DNA from: Orychophragmus violaceus
Taxonomy: Eukaryota > Streptophyta > Magnoliopsida > Brassicales > Brassicaceae
DNA: 64,000 nt
NCBI GenBank assembly: GCA_030180135.1
Contig: CM058232.1
Coordinates: forward strand, 59,293,330 to 59,357,329
Reading direction: 5' to 3'
Part shown: in pieces, positions 36,509-47,342 of the stretch
How positions within the stretch are numbered: position 1 is the stretch's first letter
Layout: each line of letters opens with the position of its first letter
The notes under the pieces: generated by a model
What the model saw: only the letters and a program-made list of their open reading frames with translations
Database searches by the model: none
What the model was told of the DNA's origin: nothing
Program-made: the position numbers and the translations under genes

Positions 36509-37353
36509 AGTTCAAACAATAATAAGTCTCGGCAATTTCTCTGTGAAATCGCGAAGCATCGACCGTTGCATCTAAGGCATCGATCGTTGCAAGGCGATTT
36601 CGCGTTATCGAACATTTCCCAAAATCGCAATGCAACGACCGCTGCTCGAGAGCAACGACCGTTGCAGGGCGATTTTGCCGCAAACAATTCATCAAAAATC
36701 AGTTTAAAATGGTGTTATCAACCACAAAATCAGCAACAATCCATCACTAAACAACCTAAAGCATAATCATGTCAACATGCATTCATCAATTCCATCTAAA
36801 ATCTCCAATTTCTAAAACCCTAAAAGTGAAATCCGAAAAATCAAAAATAGAAGTACATTACCTTGATTTCGTGAGAATTGGGTATGAGAAACAGATTGGG
36901 GATGTAAAAACAAGTGAAATAGTGCTTAGAATCAAAGAAATCGATGAAGAAATGGTGATTTTCGGTTTGGGTTCTCGGTGTGTCGACCGAAGGAAATGGA
37001 GAAGAAAGAGAGAAAATAGGGTTTAAGGTAACTTACCTGGTCGTGGGTGCAACGATCGTTGCTTTAGGGGCAACGATCGATGCTTGTTGAACCAGATTGA
37101 TTCCGGTTTAGCTCAACGTACCTTAATTTTTGATTTAAACCAAATGCAACGATCGTTGCACATGTATGCAACGATCGTCACTCCTCTCCAGACTTGGTTC
37201 TGTATCTAAGAACTTACAAAAACAACTAAAAACGTTAAATCCTAAGAAAAACACCAAAAATAAGAAAGAAAAATAATTAAACCGAACAGTGGGTTGCTTC
37301 CCACTCAGCGCTTGTTTTAAGTCATTAGCTTGACTTTTGGAAAGAGGTCAGAC
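36509..37353 (-). other. Athila-2 spacer between gag-like ORF and ORF-1, palindrome-rich
   Basis: Non-coding. Repeated GCATCGATCGTTGC, GCAACGACCGTTGC and GCAACGATCGTTGC motifs occur at 36555-36665 and 37045-37175. Short frames on both strands overlap these repeats and are not credible genes. Confidence 0.6.
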
Positions 37354-38703
37354 TCATGGAGGTTTCAACAGAGACTTTGAGTGTCTCTGTGAATGCCTTA
37401 TCATCCATGGTGGTGTGTAAGCAGTAGCAGCATGATGTCTTCCTAGGAACGTGGGGAGGAATGTAGGGTGGAATTGACACTTGGGTGTTTTAACGCTCTT
37501 TCCTGCATTCATAACAGTGGAGTCAGGAGGTTTAGACTTAGAGGATTTATGTTTTACCTTTGGCAAAGATTTGATGTTCGGAGCCTTCTGTTTATGAGTA
37601 GTTTTAGGCCTTGAAGATGTTAGAATAGGCTCTTGTGGAACCACCATCTTCTTGTCAACCATCAATGTGCACTGAACCACATCTTTAGACTTAACGGGAG
37701 CTTTCGGGAATGGTAACGGAGGTTTGTAGGCCTTTTCCCTAGCAGGTTCTCGAGATATGGGCGAAACTGGTTCCTCTCGGGGTGCAACGATCGATGCGTG
37801 TGATGCAACGATCGATGCTGTCGTCTCAACTCGGGTTTCAACTGCAGTCTCGGGTTTATCTGCTTCTCGGTCCATTCCAGCTATCTCAGATTCAAATTTC
37901 TCTTCTTGGCTTGGTACCGCTTCAATCTGGACTATCCAAGTCAAAAGATCCATGTCAATCTCTGTTGAGTCAGGTGCATCGAAGCTTTCGAGCTCAGGTA
38001 ATCCAACATCAAATCTCCCTCTGTCTTCCACAAATTCCACAGCCTTAACTGCTAGACATGATCCATGATCCATCTGTGTGTTATCCTGAGTGAGAATGTT
38101 GCTGTCATGAGCTTCTTGAGAATCCTTTGTTGGGGTAGAACTTGGAACTTGATCCATCTGTGTGTCCAGCTGCTTCATGCGAGTGCTCAAGGATTCAAAT
38201 TTCTCATTCAGATTAGTTTACAGGTTCTCTAGCTTCGAGCTGAAAGAAGCTGTGTTCTGCTGTTGTCTTTCAATTGATTGCTCCAACATCATCTCTAGTT
38301 TGCTCCTTTGTGTAGGAGATGCCAGATGGGAAGTATAATTATGGTCTCTCGATCCTTGAGTGTGTCTAGAACCCTGTCTCTGCTGATGTTCCAATGCATG
38401 TCCATAAGAGTCGGCTCCAGCCATGTAATGTACCTCTGCAAATTTATCAGTTTCTGCCTCTGCTCGGAACTGTCTCTCCCTAAGTAAAATGTCGTGGATG
38501 TCATCTATCTTACTCTGCATCTCAGTTACTTGCCCAACCAATACATGGTAATCTGGTAAGATGGGGTTTCCTTTCCCATCTATTTTCTGACCTTTTGCGT
38601 TGCATATGTGACCCTCTTGGTCTCGTAAAACGCCGTTTTCACCGCGAATTAGAATCACAGGTTCCATGGCGCGGAACCTATTGAACGTCTCAGATCTCAG
38701 CAT
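37354..38703 (-). pseudogene. Athila-2 gag-like ORF, one in-frame stop
   Basis: One reading frame of about 450 codons from 38703 to 37354, interrupted by a single TAA near 38218 between SSKLENL and TNLNEKFESL. The N-terminus (RAMEPVILIRGENGVLRDQE) and a Gln-rich coiled-coil-like stretch (38290-38230) are followed by an acidic middle and a Lys/Pro-rich C-terminus. It occupies the gag position just after the PBS but lacks the usual Gag core (FHGLP..DPLDHL) and any zinc knuckle. CGATCGATGC palindromes are embedded in the coding sequence at about 37785-37817. Its function is unknown. Confidence 0.6.
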
Positions 38704-38860
38704 CGCTGTTCTCGCCTTGTGTCGATCGATGCAAGGTGAGCAACGATCGATGCAGTGCGAATCCCTGCGAATCCAAAATCAAAAACGTGAGTAAACAAGA
38801 AAATTAAAAAGAATGCTTAGTCTAGATCCTAGTACTAAATCTATAGGTGAACTCAAAGAG

Positions 38861-38878
38861 TCCCCGGCAACGGCGCCA
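38861..38878 (-). other. Athila-2 primer binding site (tRNA-Asp)
   Basis: Plus strand TCCCCGGCAACGGCGCCA is the 3' end of plant tRNA-Asp including CCA-like terminus, so the minus strand carries an exact 18-nt PBS, six bases from the LTR end at 38885. Confidence 0.9.
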
Positions 38879-38884
38879 AAAACT

Positions 38885-40071
38885 TGATAGGTGTATAGTT
38901 TTATCCCTATTCTACTGCAAGTGCACAGTTCAATGCAATCATAGTATATAAGGTATCGAATCCCACAAGGACTCTCAGTCACACAATAGATTAATAGCAG
39001 TTCAGATTGAATTAAGCGAAGCAGATGTGAAAACAGTAAGCGAAATAAAAGGTGAATCAAGTGAGTTTGTAAGCAAGAGGGCAAAGCGTTAGGTTTCAGG
39101 AGTTCTCAGGAAATCAGGAACGCAAGCAATCAATCTATCTAGATCCAATCAATAACTATTCTAGAACTCAAACACTGATATAGAATTAACCAAATTCCTT
39201 TGCGATAATTCTCTAAGTCTAAGTGCAGCAAACCAAACTTCCGTTTGCGAGAACTAACAGATTAAACCAGCTTTAATTCCAAGTTTGATATGTTCACAAT
39301 TAACCTAAACCAAACTTCCGTTTGCGAACAGTTTAATTGCTTATCTAAGTTCTTTTCAGTTAAATCAACCAACTTCCGCTGAATTAATCAACCTAACATC
39401 ATAACTCTGATTAGCTACTTCAGATTTAGCATTAAGAACAACTTAGATAAAGAACTAGCAGATATAAATCTCTACAGATTGATTTAAACTATAATTCTCT
39501 GAAATCCCTAATGAGAATCCTTCAACCTAACAGGTGATCTACTCAGACATGTTCATCGAAACAGAAAACATCTTTAGTAGAAAACCAAATATCATAAAAT
39601 CAAATAAGAACTGGGGTTCAAAATCAAGTCTCTTTCGAGATCAGGATCAGCCCCTCAACTCTCTCTGAGTAAAACTTAACGTAAGAAAAGCTTATCAAGC
39701 CTAGCCTAACAAGTGGCTGTAAAACCTAATTATAATCATAAAACACGTTTTGGGGCTTCTTTGTAAATATTGGGAACTTCTGGGCAGGACTGCAGTTTCA
39801 TCATTCTTTATCAAACCGTCGTTTGGCCCATCTCGCTGGTGCATCGATCGATGCTAGGAATGCAACGATCGACACCCTTCTCTGTTTCGGACAGTGAACT
39901 CTATCTCTCGGCCAAATACTCCAATTAGCTCCAGAAAGTGTCTAAATCACCAAATATGCTCCAAATGTGCTTGTGCCTAATAAATACCTGAAAAGACTCT
40001 AAAACATAGTAAAAGACTCGATAAATAACACATATACCATGGTTAAAAGCCATAAAATCCATGGTATATCA
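38885..40071 (-). repeat. Athila-2 5' LTR
   Basis: About 1187 bp, TGATATACC...CCTATCA on the minus strand. Contains GCATCGATCGATGC and GCAACGATCGAC at 39841-39875. Homologous in part to the Athila-3 LTR. Confidence 0.85.
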
Positions 40072-40607
40072 GAAGCATAGGCAGCAAGCTAACCAGGGAA
40101 GAAAGGAGGTGATATTTGAACCAGGAGACTGGGTCTGGCTACACATGAGGCAAGAACGGTTTCCCAATTAGAGGAAGTCAAAGCTAACACCAAGGGGAGA
40201 TGGACCATTCCGAGTCGTGGAGAAGATCAACAACAACGCATACAAGTTGGAGATGCCAGGTGAGTTAAACATTTCTCCAACATTCAATGTTTCTGATTTA
40301 GCCCCTTATGATGCAGGTCAATCAGTTATGAGGTCAGAACCTCCTCAAGGGATAGGGAATGATGAGGTCATAGAACCAGAAGCAGAAGATCCAATGCCCA
40401 TCATAAGGAAAGGTCCATTGACAAGATCAACAACAAAGGCTTTGAGGAACCAAGTCAATGAAGCTGTGCAAAGTCTACTGAATCAAGCTACTGACCAAGA
40501 GCAAGAACAAGTCATCATCAGGATGGACAGCCCAACACTATTCAACTCAGCTCAAAAAGGTCTAACCATATGTAGCATCATAACTAGCTCAGGAAGTAGC
40601 ATCGACA
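40072..40607 (+). pseudogene. Gypsy-1 integrase C-terminal fragment
   Basis: Reads FEPGDWVWLHMRQERFP, a stop, then PRGDGPFRVVEKINNNAYKLEMP and FNVSDLAPYDAG, then GPLTRSTTKAL. This is the typical C-terminal integrase GPY/F module of Ty3/gypsy followed by the GPxTR tail. The open part begins at 40217. It lies on the far side of Athila-2 from the Gypsy-1 gag and in the same orientation, so both are taken as parts of one broken element; RT and the catalytic integrase core are missing between them. Confidence 0.7.
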
Positions 40608-41176
40608 CTGATTATTGCACTGATTATTGCACTTTTATTGGAGGCAACCTAATTACTTAGAAGAGCAAGAAGCAGAAGGTAGTTTCATGCTCAAGTGCTG
40701 AAGCTGAGTATATATCTGTGAGGAAGCTTACAACAGAGTTAGTGTGGATCAAGGCTCTTCTCAATGATTTGGGAATTGAATCACCATAACCAATCACCAT
40801 GCACTGTGATAATCAAGCAGTCATCCAAATTGCATCAAACTCAGTGTTTCATGAGAGGAACAAACACATTGAATAGACTGTCATAAGGTCAGGCAAATGG
40901 TGGAGCAGGGAATAATCTTGCTGTATTATACAAAAAGTGAAGACCAACTTGCTGATGTCTTCAGCAAAGCAGCCAATTTAAAGGTTTGTGAGTCCATTCA
41001 TACAAAGCTTGGACTAATAGATCTTTCTCAACCATGATCCCCTAAACCATCTGCACTCTTTTTCCCTTCAAAAAGTTTTGTCACAAGTGGTTTTCTTCAA
41101 GAAAGTTTTTACTGAGGTAGGTCTCTATGGTTCCAAACTTGACTCCGAGTCTCTTGTGGTCAAGCTTGAGGGATAG
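40608..41176 (+). pseudogene. Copia RNase H C-terminal fragment with PPT
   Basis: Starts inside a GYCTF-like motif: YCTFIGGNLIT, a stop in place of Trp, KSKKQKVVSCSSAEAEYIS, then ITMHCDNQAVIQIASN and HERNKHIE. This is the end of a copia RNase H, from a lineage different from Copia-A to E. Several in-frame stops. It ends with PPT-like CAAGCTTGAGGGATAG before an LTR start TATTGAGATGG at 41177. Confidence 0.75.
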
Positions 41177-41440
41177 TATTGAGATGGAGACCAAAGAGTG
41201 CACAATCAAAGTGCATTAACAGGGATAGCACAAGCTTTCACATTGTGATAATGTGCAAAGTTAGTGTGGTTCTAATAATTTTGCAATATTAGGGATTCAT
41301 ATGTCTAGGTTTGGTGGGATTTCAAAAAGTATGGATCAATACATGGTCCCCATTAGTACAATAAAGATCAAGACTATCATAATAACAGGTCCCCACAAGT
41401 TGACCATAAGAACAAATCATACTTACCTTGGGTTTAGGAG
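41177..41440 (+). repeat. Partial LTR of the second copia lineage
   Basis: Starts TATTGAGATGGAGACCAA, as does 42670. Related over the first 60 bp, then diverges. The end is not defined. Confidence 0.5.
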
Positions 41441-41850
41441 GGTAATTGAAATGTTTTGAGGTATAAAATTGGGTTTTGGTTTCCCGACTTAACTTGGCAA
41501 GTTTTTTGAATTTTTACCCACTTGTAGGCGTAACTTACTCATCATATATTTCCTTTTTGCTGTCTTCATTTTTAAATTTATACTTATCTATTATACTTCA
41601 GTAAAAAAAAATTGTTCACAATATAAAGTACGATTGAAGACAAGATTTATAAAAGCAATTTTTGGTTTTAAATTTTATGAAATTTTTAGATATACTTCCC
41701 GGATTATAAAATTATAAATCGCATAAAATATAGTTTTGAAAGTTCTTAAACCCTAAAATTAAAAATAGTACACAAAATAATTTAAGAAATAGTTTTAGGA
41801 CTATAATGTAAAAGAAAAGATGAAACTTTAGATTTTTAAGGTTTCTTTTG
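41441..41850. other. AT-rich spacer
   Basis: Apart from a GTAATTGAAATGTTTTG string shared with 17618, nothing is recognisable. Confidence 0.4.
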
Positions 41851-42668
41851 GAGTCAGCAAAATGGTGCAAGAGACAGTGATAAGTAACCTACAAAGCAGA
41901 TGGTGTTGTAGTTTTACATTGAGCTTCCTTTAGTTTCTCTTTGTTGGCCACAAACGCTGAAAAGTTTCAGGGCTACTTGCGCCTGTCCATTAAATGATTT
42001 TCTTTAATGCAATCTACTGAATACAGATTTCCTTGTCCATCCTTCTCAGTGGCATGTGATAATTAAAGACAGTATGAGAAAAACAATTAATTAAAAAACA
42101 TGATATGACTTTATAAACATGGATTGTGAAAATGTTACTTTACCAGAGGAAAGATAAGTTATATTCATTTGTTGAGATCTCTCAAGGTCGCAGTCCTTTG
42201 CAATGCTTCTGCAGTCCTTTGTAGTGATAACCATGTAATTCATAAGTCGTTGACAAATTTCCTCGAAAAAGTATTTGAGAAGAAAATTATTGATGGTTTT
42301 GTCATGTCTCAAATGATACAAGCACTATCTTGTAAACGCTCAGACACTCAAACTTAACAAAACACAAAGAGTAGTTAAAGAAAGACATCAAACTCAATTG
42401 CTTGCTAACTATAAGATTAACATCCTAACAATCATACTCGAACTCATTAAAACTCATTACAAAAACAATAAACTTATCCAGACTGTGGAGACCAAATTGA
42501 AGCATATAGAGGAATATAAGAGTCGTTTACAACCTGTAGAACCAAAATTAATTTTCTAACATAAGCAAACCACAAGAAAATCATAAGCAAACCAATAATA
42601 AGATTCAAAAGCAATTCCGTTTCAAAAGAAAAGCAAAATAAAAGCAAATTAGACGGTTTGACACACCC
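41851..42668. repeat. Dispersed repeat R, copy 2
   Basis: Aligns to 16508-17300 across GTGATAAGTAACC, GATGGTGTTGTAGTTTTAC and CTTCTGCAGTCCTTTG. It is cut at 42668 by an LTR-like block beginning TTATTGAGATGG. Confidence 0.65.
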
Positions 42669-43757
42669 TTATTGAGATGGAGACCAACAGTGCACATTCA
42701 TAGTGAATTATCAGGGATGGTGTCACCCGTATCCCAGGAACCCACCCTAGAAGGATTGGGGGATTGAGGCGAGGAACCAAGGACAAGAAGTGATCATCTG
42801 AAATGAGCTGAACGGCCGAGCTGGACCAGATGGGCCAGATGACGGCCAGCTCAACTCAGCTGGGAGGAGTGTTGGCTAGTTAGGTCAGCTAGGGAGCTAG
42901 GTCAGCTAGTGACACTAGCTGGGTGGTTAGGCGGTTACCAGATAAGGGGCACAAGTGGTTACCATTCACCAACCATTTGCACACCTTCACTTAATGGGCA
43001 GTTTTTGGAGATGGCCTTTAAAGGGGAAGATAAAGGACGAAGCTGGGATCATCTCACACACCACACATGCCTAGAAACACTCTATAATACACATGAAAAA
43101 TCCCAGAAATTCCTAAGAGGATTTGCAAGGATTGAAGGCAAGATCGGAAAGGGTTTTTGGACCGGTTCTACAAGGAGTGTGTTGGTGGATTGGAAGAGGA
43201 AGCATGTGCGGTTTCTCACACCTCACCACACACCTGGAAACCCATAAGAGATCACACGGAAAGATCCAAAGAGTAATCCCATTAGTGGAAAGAAAAAGAA
43301 GAAGATTTGGCCGGAATATTCATGGGAAGATGCCGGCGGTTGGAAGAATGTTTGGGGTTGGTTTCTTCTAGGAAACCATAACCACACACGTCTGGGAAAC
43401 ATCACACACACCAAAGAAAACTCAGAAAATCCTCAAGGAAAACCACGAGAAAAGGGAAGAGAGAAACAAAGGGGTCTCGACCGGAATCCTTAAGGAAAGA
43501 TGACCGGCGGTTTCCAAGGCAGATTGAGGGCTGTTTCCAAGATAGATTGAGGGCGGTTTGTCAAGGCAAATCATGATCCCTTACACACCGTTCTCATGCC
43601 TGAAAATACATTAGAAACCCAGGGACAAACCCAGCAATGATCCGCAAGAAAACGCAAGGCACAAGAGGAAGAACAAGAAGGGTTTCATGGCCGAAAATCA
43701 CAAGGAGTGGCTGGCGGATTTATAAAGTATTCTGGGCGGTTCAGAACAGACTCAAGG
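42669..43757 (+). repeat. Solo-LTR-like block, second copia lineage
   Basis: Begins TATTGAGATGGAGACCAACAG like 41177 and runs about 1.09 kb without internal element genes. Repeated ACCACACACCTGGAAACCCAT-like strings inside. A short 112-codon frame at 42909 shows no family. A matching terminus or TSD was not secured. Confidence 0.45.
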
Positions 43758-43943
43758 ATTAAGATCTCCCGAGGCCGCATTCCTTTGTAGTGATAACCAT
43801 GTCTTTCATCCATCGTTGACAAATTTCCATAAAAAAGCACTTTAGAAGAAAGTTATGGATGGTTTGGTTATGTATGAAATGATACAAACACTATCGTGTA
43901 AACGCTCAGACACTTAAACTTAACAAAACAAATAGAGTAGAAT
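43758..43943. repeat. Dispersed repeat R, copy 3 (partial)
   Basis: Matches the middle of R (GATAACCATGTCTTTCATCC ... AAACGCTCAGACACT). It ends shortly before the C homopolymer. Confidence 0.6.
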
Positions 43944-43959
43944 TAAAATTATAATCTAG

Positions 43960-43987
43960 CCCCCCCCCCCCCCCCCCCCCCCCCCCC
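43960..43987. repeat. 28-nt C homopolymer
   Basis: Uninterrupted run of C followed by a run of A. Its true length is uncertain in any sequencing technology. Confidence 0.9.
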
Positions 43988-44380
43988 AAAAAAAATACCT
44001 TCTATATGTAGTTAATTTTATGGGTCGGATTCTCTTACGGGCAGTGATAAAAATTCCTTTGGCATTGAGACTTCGAACGAATTCTTATTGTAGACGACAT
44101 GAGAATTCTTCTAAGAAATACAGTTTCAAAAGACTTTAAGCTAAACTAGTAAAAGACTTCTCGAAAAGTCTCTAAACCCTAAATGAAATCCTAAATGGGC
44201 TAGTTACCATTTAATATAAAAAATGAGGTAAAGCTGGTAAAATACATCAAAAACTTTTAATATAGTTAAATATAACAAGTATATGCAAATTTAACATTTC
44301 ATGAAAAATACTAAAAACCACAAATAACCCTAATGATAATGTAAAATTTTCATAGAAACCTCATCTTTGTGGTTTACACT

Positions 44381-45596
44381 TAGGGGGTGTCAATGGATAA
44401 AAGTTAATAAATCAACCCAATCCAATCCAAACCATGGATTCTAATGGATAAAAATATTGGGTATAAATGGATTACTGGATAAAATTGATAAATGGGTTTA
44501 ATGAGTTGGGTTGAAATGGTTTGGTCTCAGATGGATAATGAGTTATCCATATCCAAACCAACAAAAAATTATAACCAACAAAAATTTAAATTAAATGTAT
44601 AAACCAAAAATCAAGAGAAATTCTAAACCAATTACACTAAACCAAATCAAACATATATTTTGATTTTCTCATTAAGCTAATTTTTCTCTTCAAAACCACA
44701 AAATCATATTTTCTATCAAAACTACAAAACAGAAAAAAATACTTGTTATCAAAACTACAAATCATGTTTCCAGCAAAAACCGTAAAATCGTGTTTTCTCG
44801 CCAAAACCGTAAAATCATGTTTTCCCGCCAAACCGTAAAATCATATTTTCCCGCCAAAACGGTAAATCATGTTTTTCCTCCAAAACCGTAAAATCATGTT
44901 TTCCTGCCAAAACTGTTAAATAATGTTTTCCCTCCAAAATCGTAAAATCATATTTTTCCGCCAAAACCGTAAAATCAAATTTTCCCGCTAAAACCGTAAA
45001 GTTGAGTTTTCTTGCCAAAACCGTAAAACGTGTTTTTCCGCCAATACCGTAAAACATGTTTTTCCGCCAAAACCGTAAAATTGTAATTTCTGCTAAAACC
45101 GTAAAGTCGAAATTTCCCGCCAAAACCGTAAAAACGTGTTTTACCGCCAAAATCGTAAAATCACATTTATCCGTAGAAACCGTAAAATTGTATTTTTCCG
45201 CCAAAATCTTAAAATCGCATTTTCCCTCCAAAACCGTAAAATTGCGTTTTCTCTCCAAAACCGTAAAATCACGTTTTTCCGCCAAAGTTGTAGTTTTTGT
45301 CAAACTTGTAATATGAGATTAGAGCTAAAACCAACAACCTTATTTTATATATAGATTAACCATTATTTAATTTATTTATTAAAATACATAATAATCTAAT
45401 TTTATAATTATTGAAATTATAAAATATTATTAAATAAATTAACCATTAAAACCATTAACCCATTAAAATAAATGGGTTATGGATTGATCCAATCCATTTA
45501 TTATTAAATGGATTGGGTTAATCCATAACCCATATAAGCTTAAAACCATTTGGATATGGGTTGGTTTGAATTAGTTTACCCATTTTGACATCCCTA
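44381..45596. mobile_element. Non-autonomous hAT-like element, 1.2 kb
   Basis: Termini TAGGGGGTGTCAATGG and (complement) TAGGGATGTCAAAATGGG are imperfect TIRs of hAT type. The TSD is TTTACACT / TTTACACC (44373-44380 and 45597-45604). Neighbouring satellite units at about 45967, 46343 and 46694 show the uninterrupted site (GTTTACAY... CATCTTGAC), which supports the insertion independently. It contains no transposase but a 27-bp minisatellite. Confidence 0.8.
44690..45295. repeat. 27-bp minisatellite inside the hAT-like element
   Basis: Variable units of the type CCGCCAAAACCGTAAAATCA plus a T-rich end, more than twenty in tandem. Because the period is a multiple of three, both strands show long open frames (162 codons minus, 86 plus) with a 9-residue repeat; these are artefacts of the period. 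Confidence 0.85.
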
Positions 45597-46989
45597 TTTA
45601 CACCCCATCTTGACTCATATGTTTTAAGTTATTTCATTTTTTTTGAAATTTAACATTATAAACTTCACAATTGTCTATATTTAATTTCTATGTTAAAATA
45701 TCTAAGAAAATATTTCCTCTAATTTTCTTATTTAAATTTAATATTTTATTCTGTAGAAGACTTTTCTAAACCCTAAATGGACTAAAAACCATTTGATAAA
45801 CATAATTATGAGATAAAACTTATCAAATACATCAAAAACTTTTAATATAGTCAAAATATAACAAGTATATTCAAATTTAACATTCCAAGAAAAATACTAA
45901 AAACCTAAAATTTAACTCTAATGATATATGTAAATGTTTTACAGAAACCTCATTTTTGTGGTTTACACATCATCTTGACTCATATGGTTTAATTTGTTTC
46001 AGTTTTATGAAATTTAATTTTTTTCAACTTCGAAGTTGTCTATACTTAATTTATGTATTAAAAATATCTATGAAAATATTTTTCCTCTAATTTTCTAATT
46101 TATATATAAGATTTTATTTTGTAGATGACTTCTTGAAAAGTCTTCTAAACATTAAATGGACTAAAAACCATTTAATAGAAAAAATTATGAGATAAAGCAG
46201 ATAAAATACATCAAAAACTTTTAATATAGTCAAAATATAACAAGTATAAGAAAGTTTAACCTTCCAAGAAAAATACTAAAACCCTCAAATCTAACCCTAA
46301 TAATATATATAAATGTCTTATAAAAACCTCATAATTGTTGTTTACACTCCAACTTGACCCATATGGTTTAATTTGTTTGAATTTTATGAAATTTAATTTA
46401 TAAAACTTCACAATTGTCTACATTTAATTTCTGTATTAAAAATATCTAAAAAATATTTTCTCTAATTTTGTAATTTAAATTTAAGATTTTATTCTGTAAA
46501 ATGTATTTTAAACCCTAAATGGACTAAAACCATTTAATAGACACAATTATGAGATTAAAATTATAAAACACATCAATTTTTTTTAATAAAGTCAAAATAT
46601 AACCTGTATATCCTTTTTTACGAAAATACTAAAAACCTCAAATAGAACTCTAGTGATATATGTAAATGTTTGATAGAAACCTCATCTTTGTGGTTTACAT
46701 CCCATCTTGACTCATATGGTTTAGTTTTTTTTCAATTTTATGGAATTTAATTTTATAAACTTCATAGTTGTCTATATTTTGATTTCAATATTTAAAATAT
46801 CTAAGAAAATATTTTTCTTTAATTTTCTAAGTGAAATTTAAGATTTATTATGTAGAATACTTCTCGAGAAGTCTGTGGAAGCGTGTGTTATTCAAAAATG
46901 TAGTCTCCAAAGTTTTGAAATTATTCAAAAGATAAATTTCTCCACTCATTTACCGAATAAAATTTACAAAATTCCACTGATCCACTCAT

Positions 46990-47342
46990 TTACCGAATAA
47001 AATTTACAAAATTACCATGTTGATCCACAACCAGCTTTAACTCTTGAAACTCCTCCTTCATTGCCTCATCCCACCGCTTCATTATATGGTAGCCACCATT
47101 ATACAACCTCATTACAAAACATAGACTTATATTCTACTCCCTGCATGTAAACTCAAATTTAAAAAAAAAACTATACACAACATAAAAAAGCTCACATCCC
47201 AGTTACGACATCCATAAAATCTCCTTCCTAGATAATAATGTGTCTTAGAAATTTGCATGATAGGGACCGATCCATATGAACATTTCTTTGGAAATCCAAA
47301 TGATCCTTCAGATCTACGTTGAGCAGTGGACCTCGTGCTCAT
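46990..47342 (-). CDS. Small GRF-type zinc-finger protein, two exons, 96 aa
   Basis: Exon 1, 47342-47196, encodes MSTRSTAQRRSEGSFGFPKK and the finger KKC...SKT...LGRRFYGC. This is the GRF zinc-finger pattern found in small plant proteins, though the second expected Cys (CxC) is Tyr here. The donor is GAT|GTGAGC. An acceptor GAGTAG at 47134 joins in frame to exon 2 (47133-46990), which encodes YNGGYHIMKRWDEAMKEEF and QELKLVVDQHG. In this family the finger is normally followed by a W-D/E helix of this kind. It lies inside the satellite region. It may be a degenerate or transposon-carried copy; the altered Cys argues for decay, the conserved frame and splice sites against it. Confidence 0.55.

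Larger units (their letters stand above)
27745..40071 (-). mobile_element. Athila-2: pol-less Athila-type gypsy element carrying ORF-1
   Basis: On the minus strand: 5' LTR 40071-38885, tRNA-Asp PBS (complement 38861-38878), gag-like ORF (38703-37354), ORF-1 (36508-35013), a 3' non-coding region, PPT AAGTGTGGGGGAGT (complement at 27909-27922) and a 3' LTR cut to 164 bp (27745-27908). That stub is identical by eye to 39908-40071. Copia-C is nested at 28646-34631. The internal region without Copia-C is about 5 kb and has no protease, RT, RNase H or integrase. The flank to the right is Gypsy-1 integrase. Confidence 0.85.

Noticed and set aside
27740..40076. Target site duplication for Athila-2
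   Set aside because: Left flank (TTGTC) and right flank (GAAGC) do not match; the left LTR is truncated so none is expected.
44815..45303. 162-codon repetitive protein
   Set aside because: Result of a 27-bp repeat period; the opposite strand is open too.
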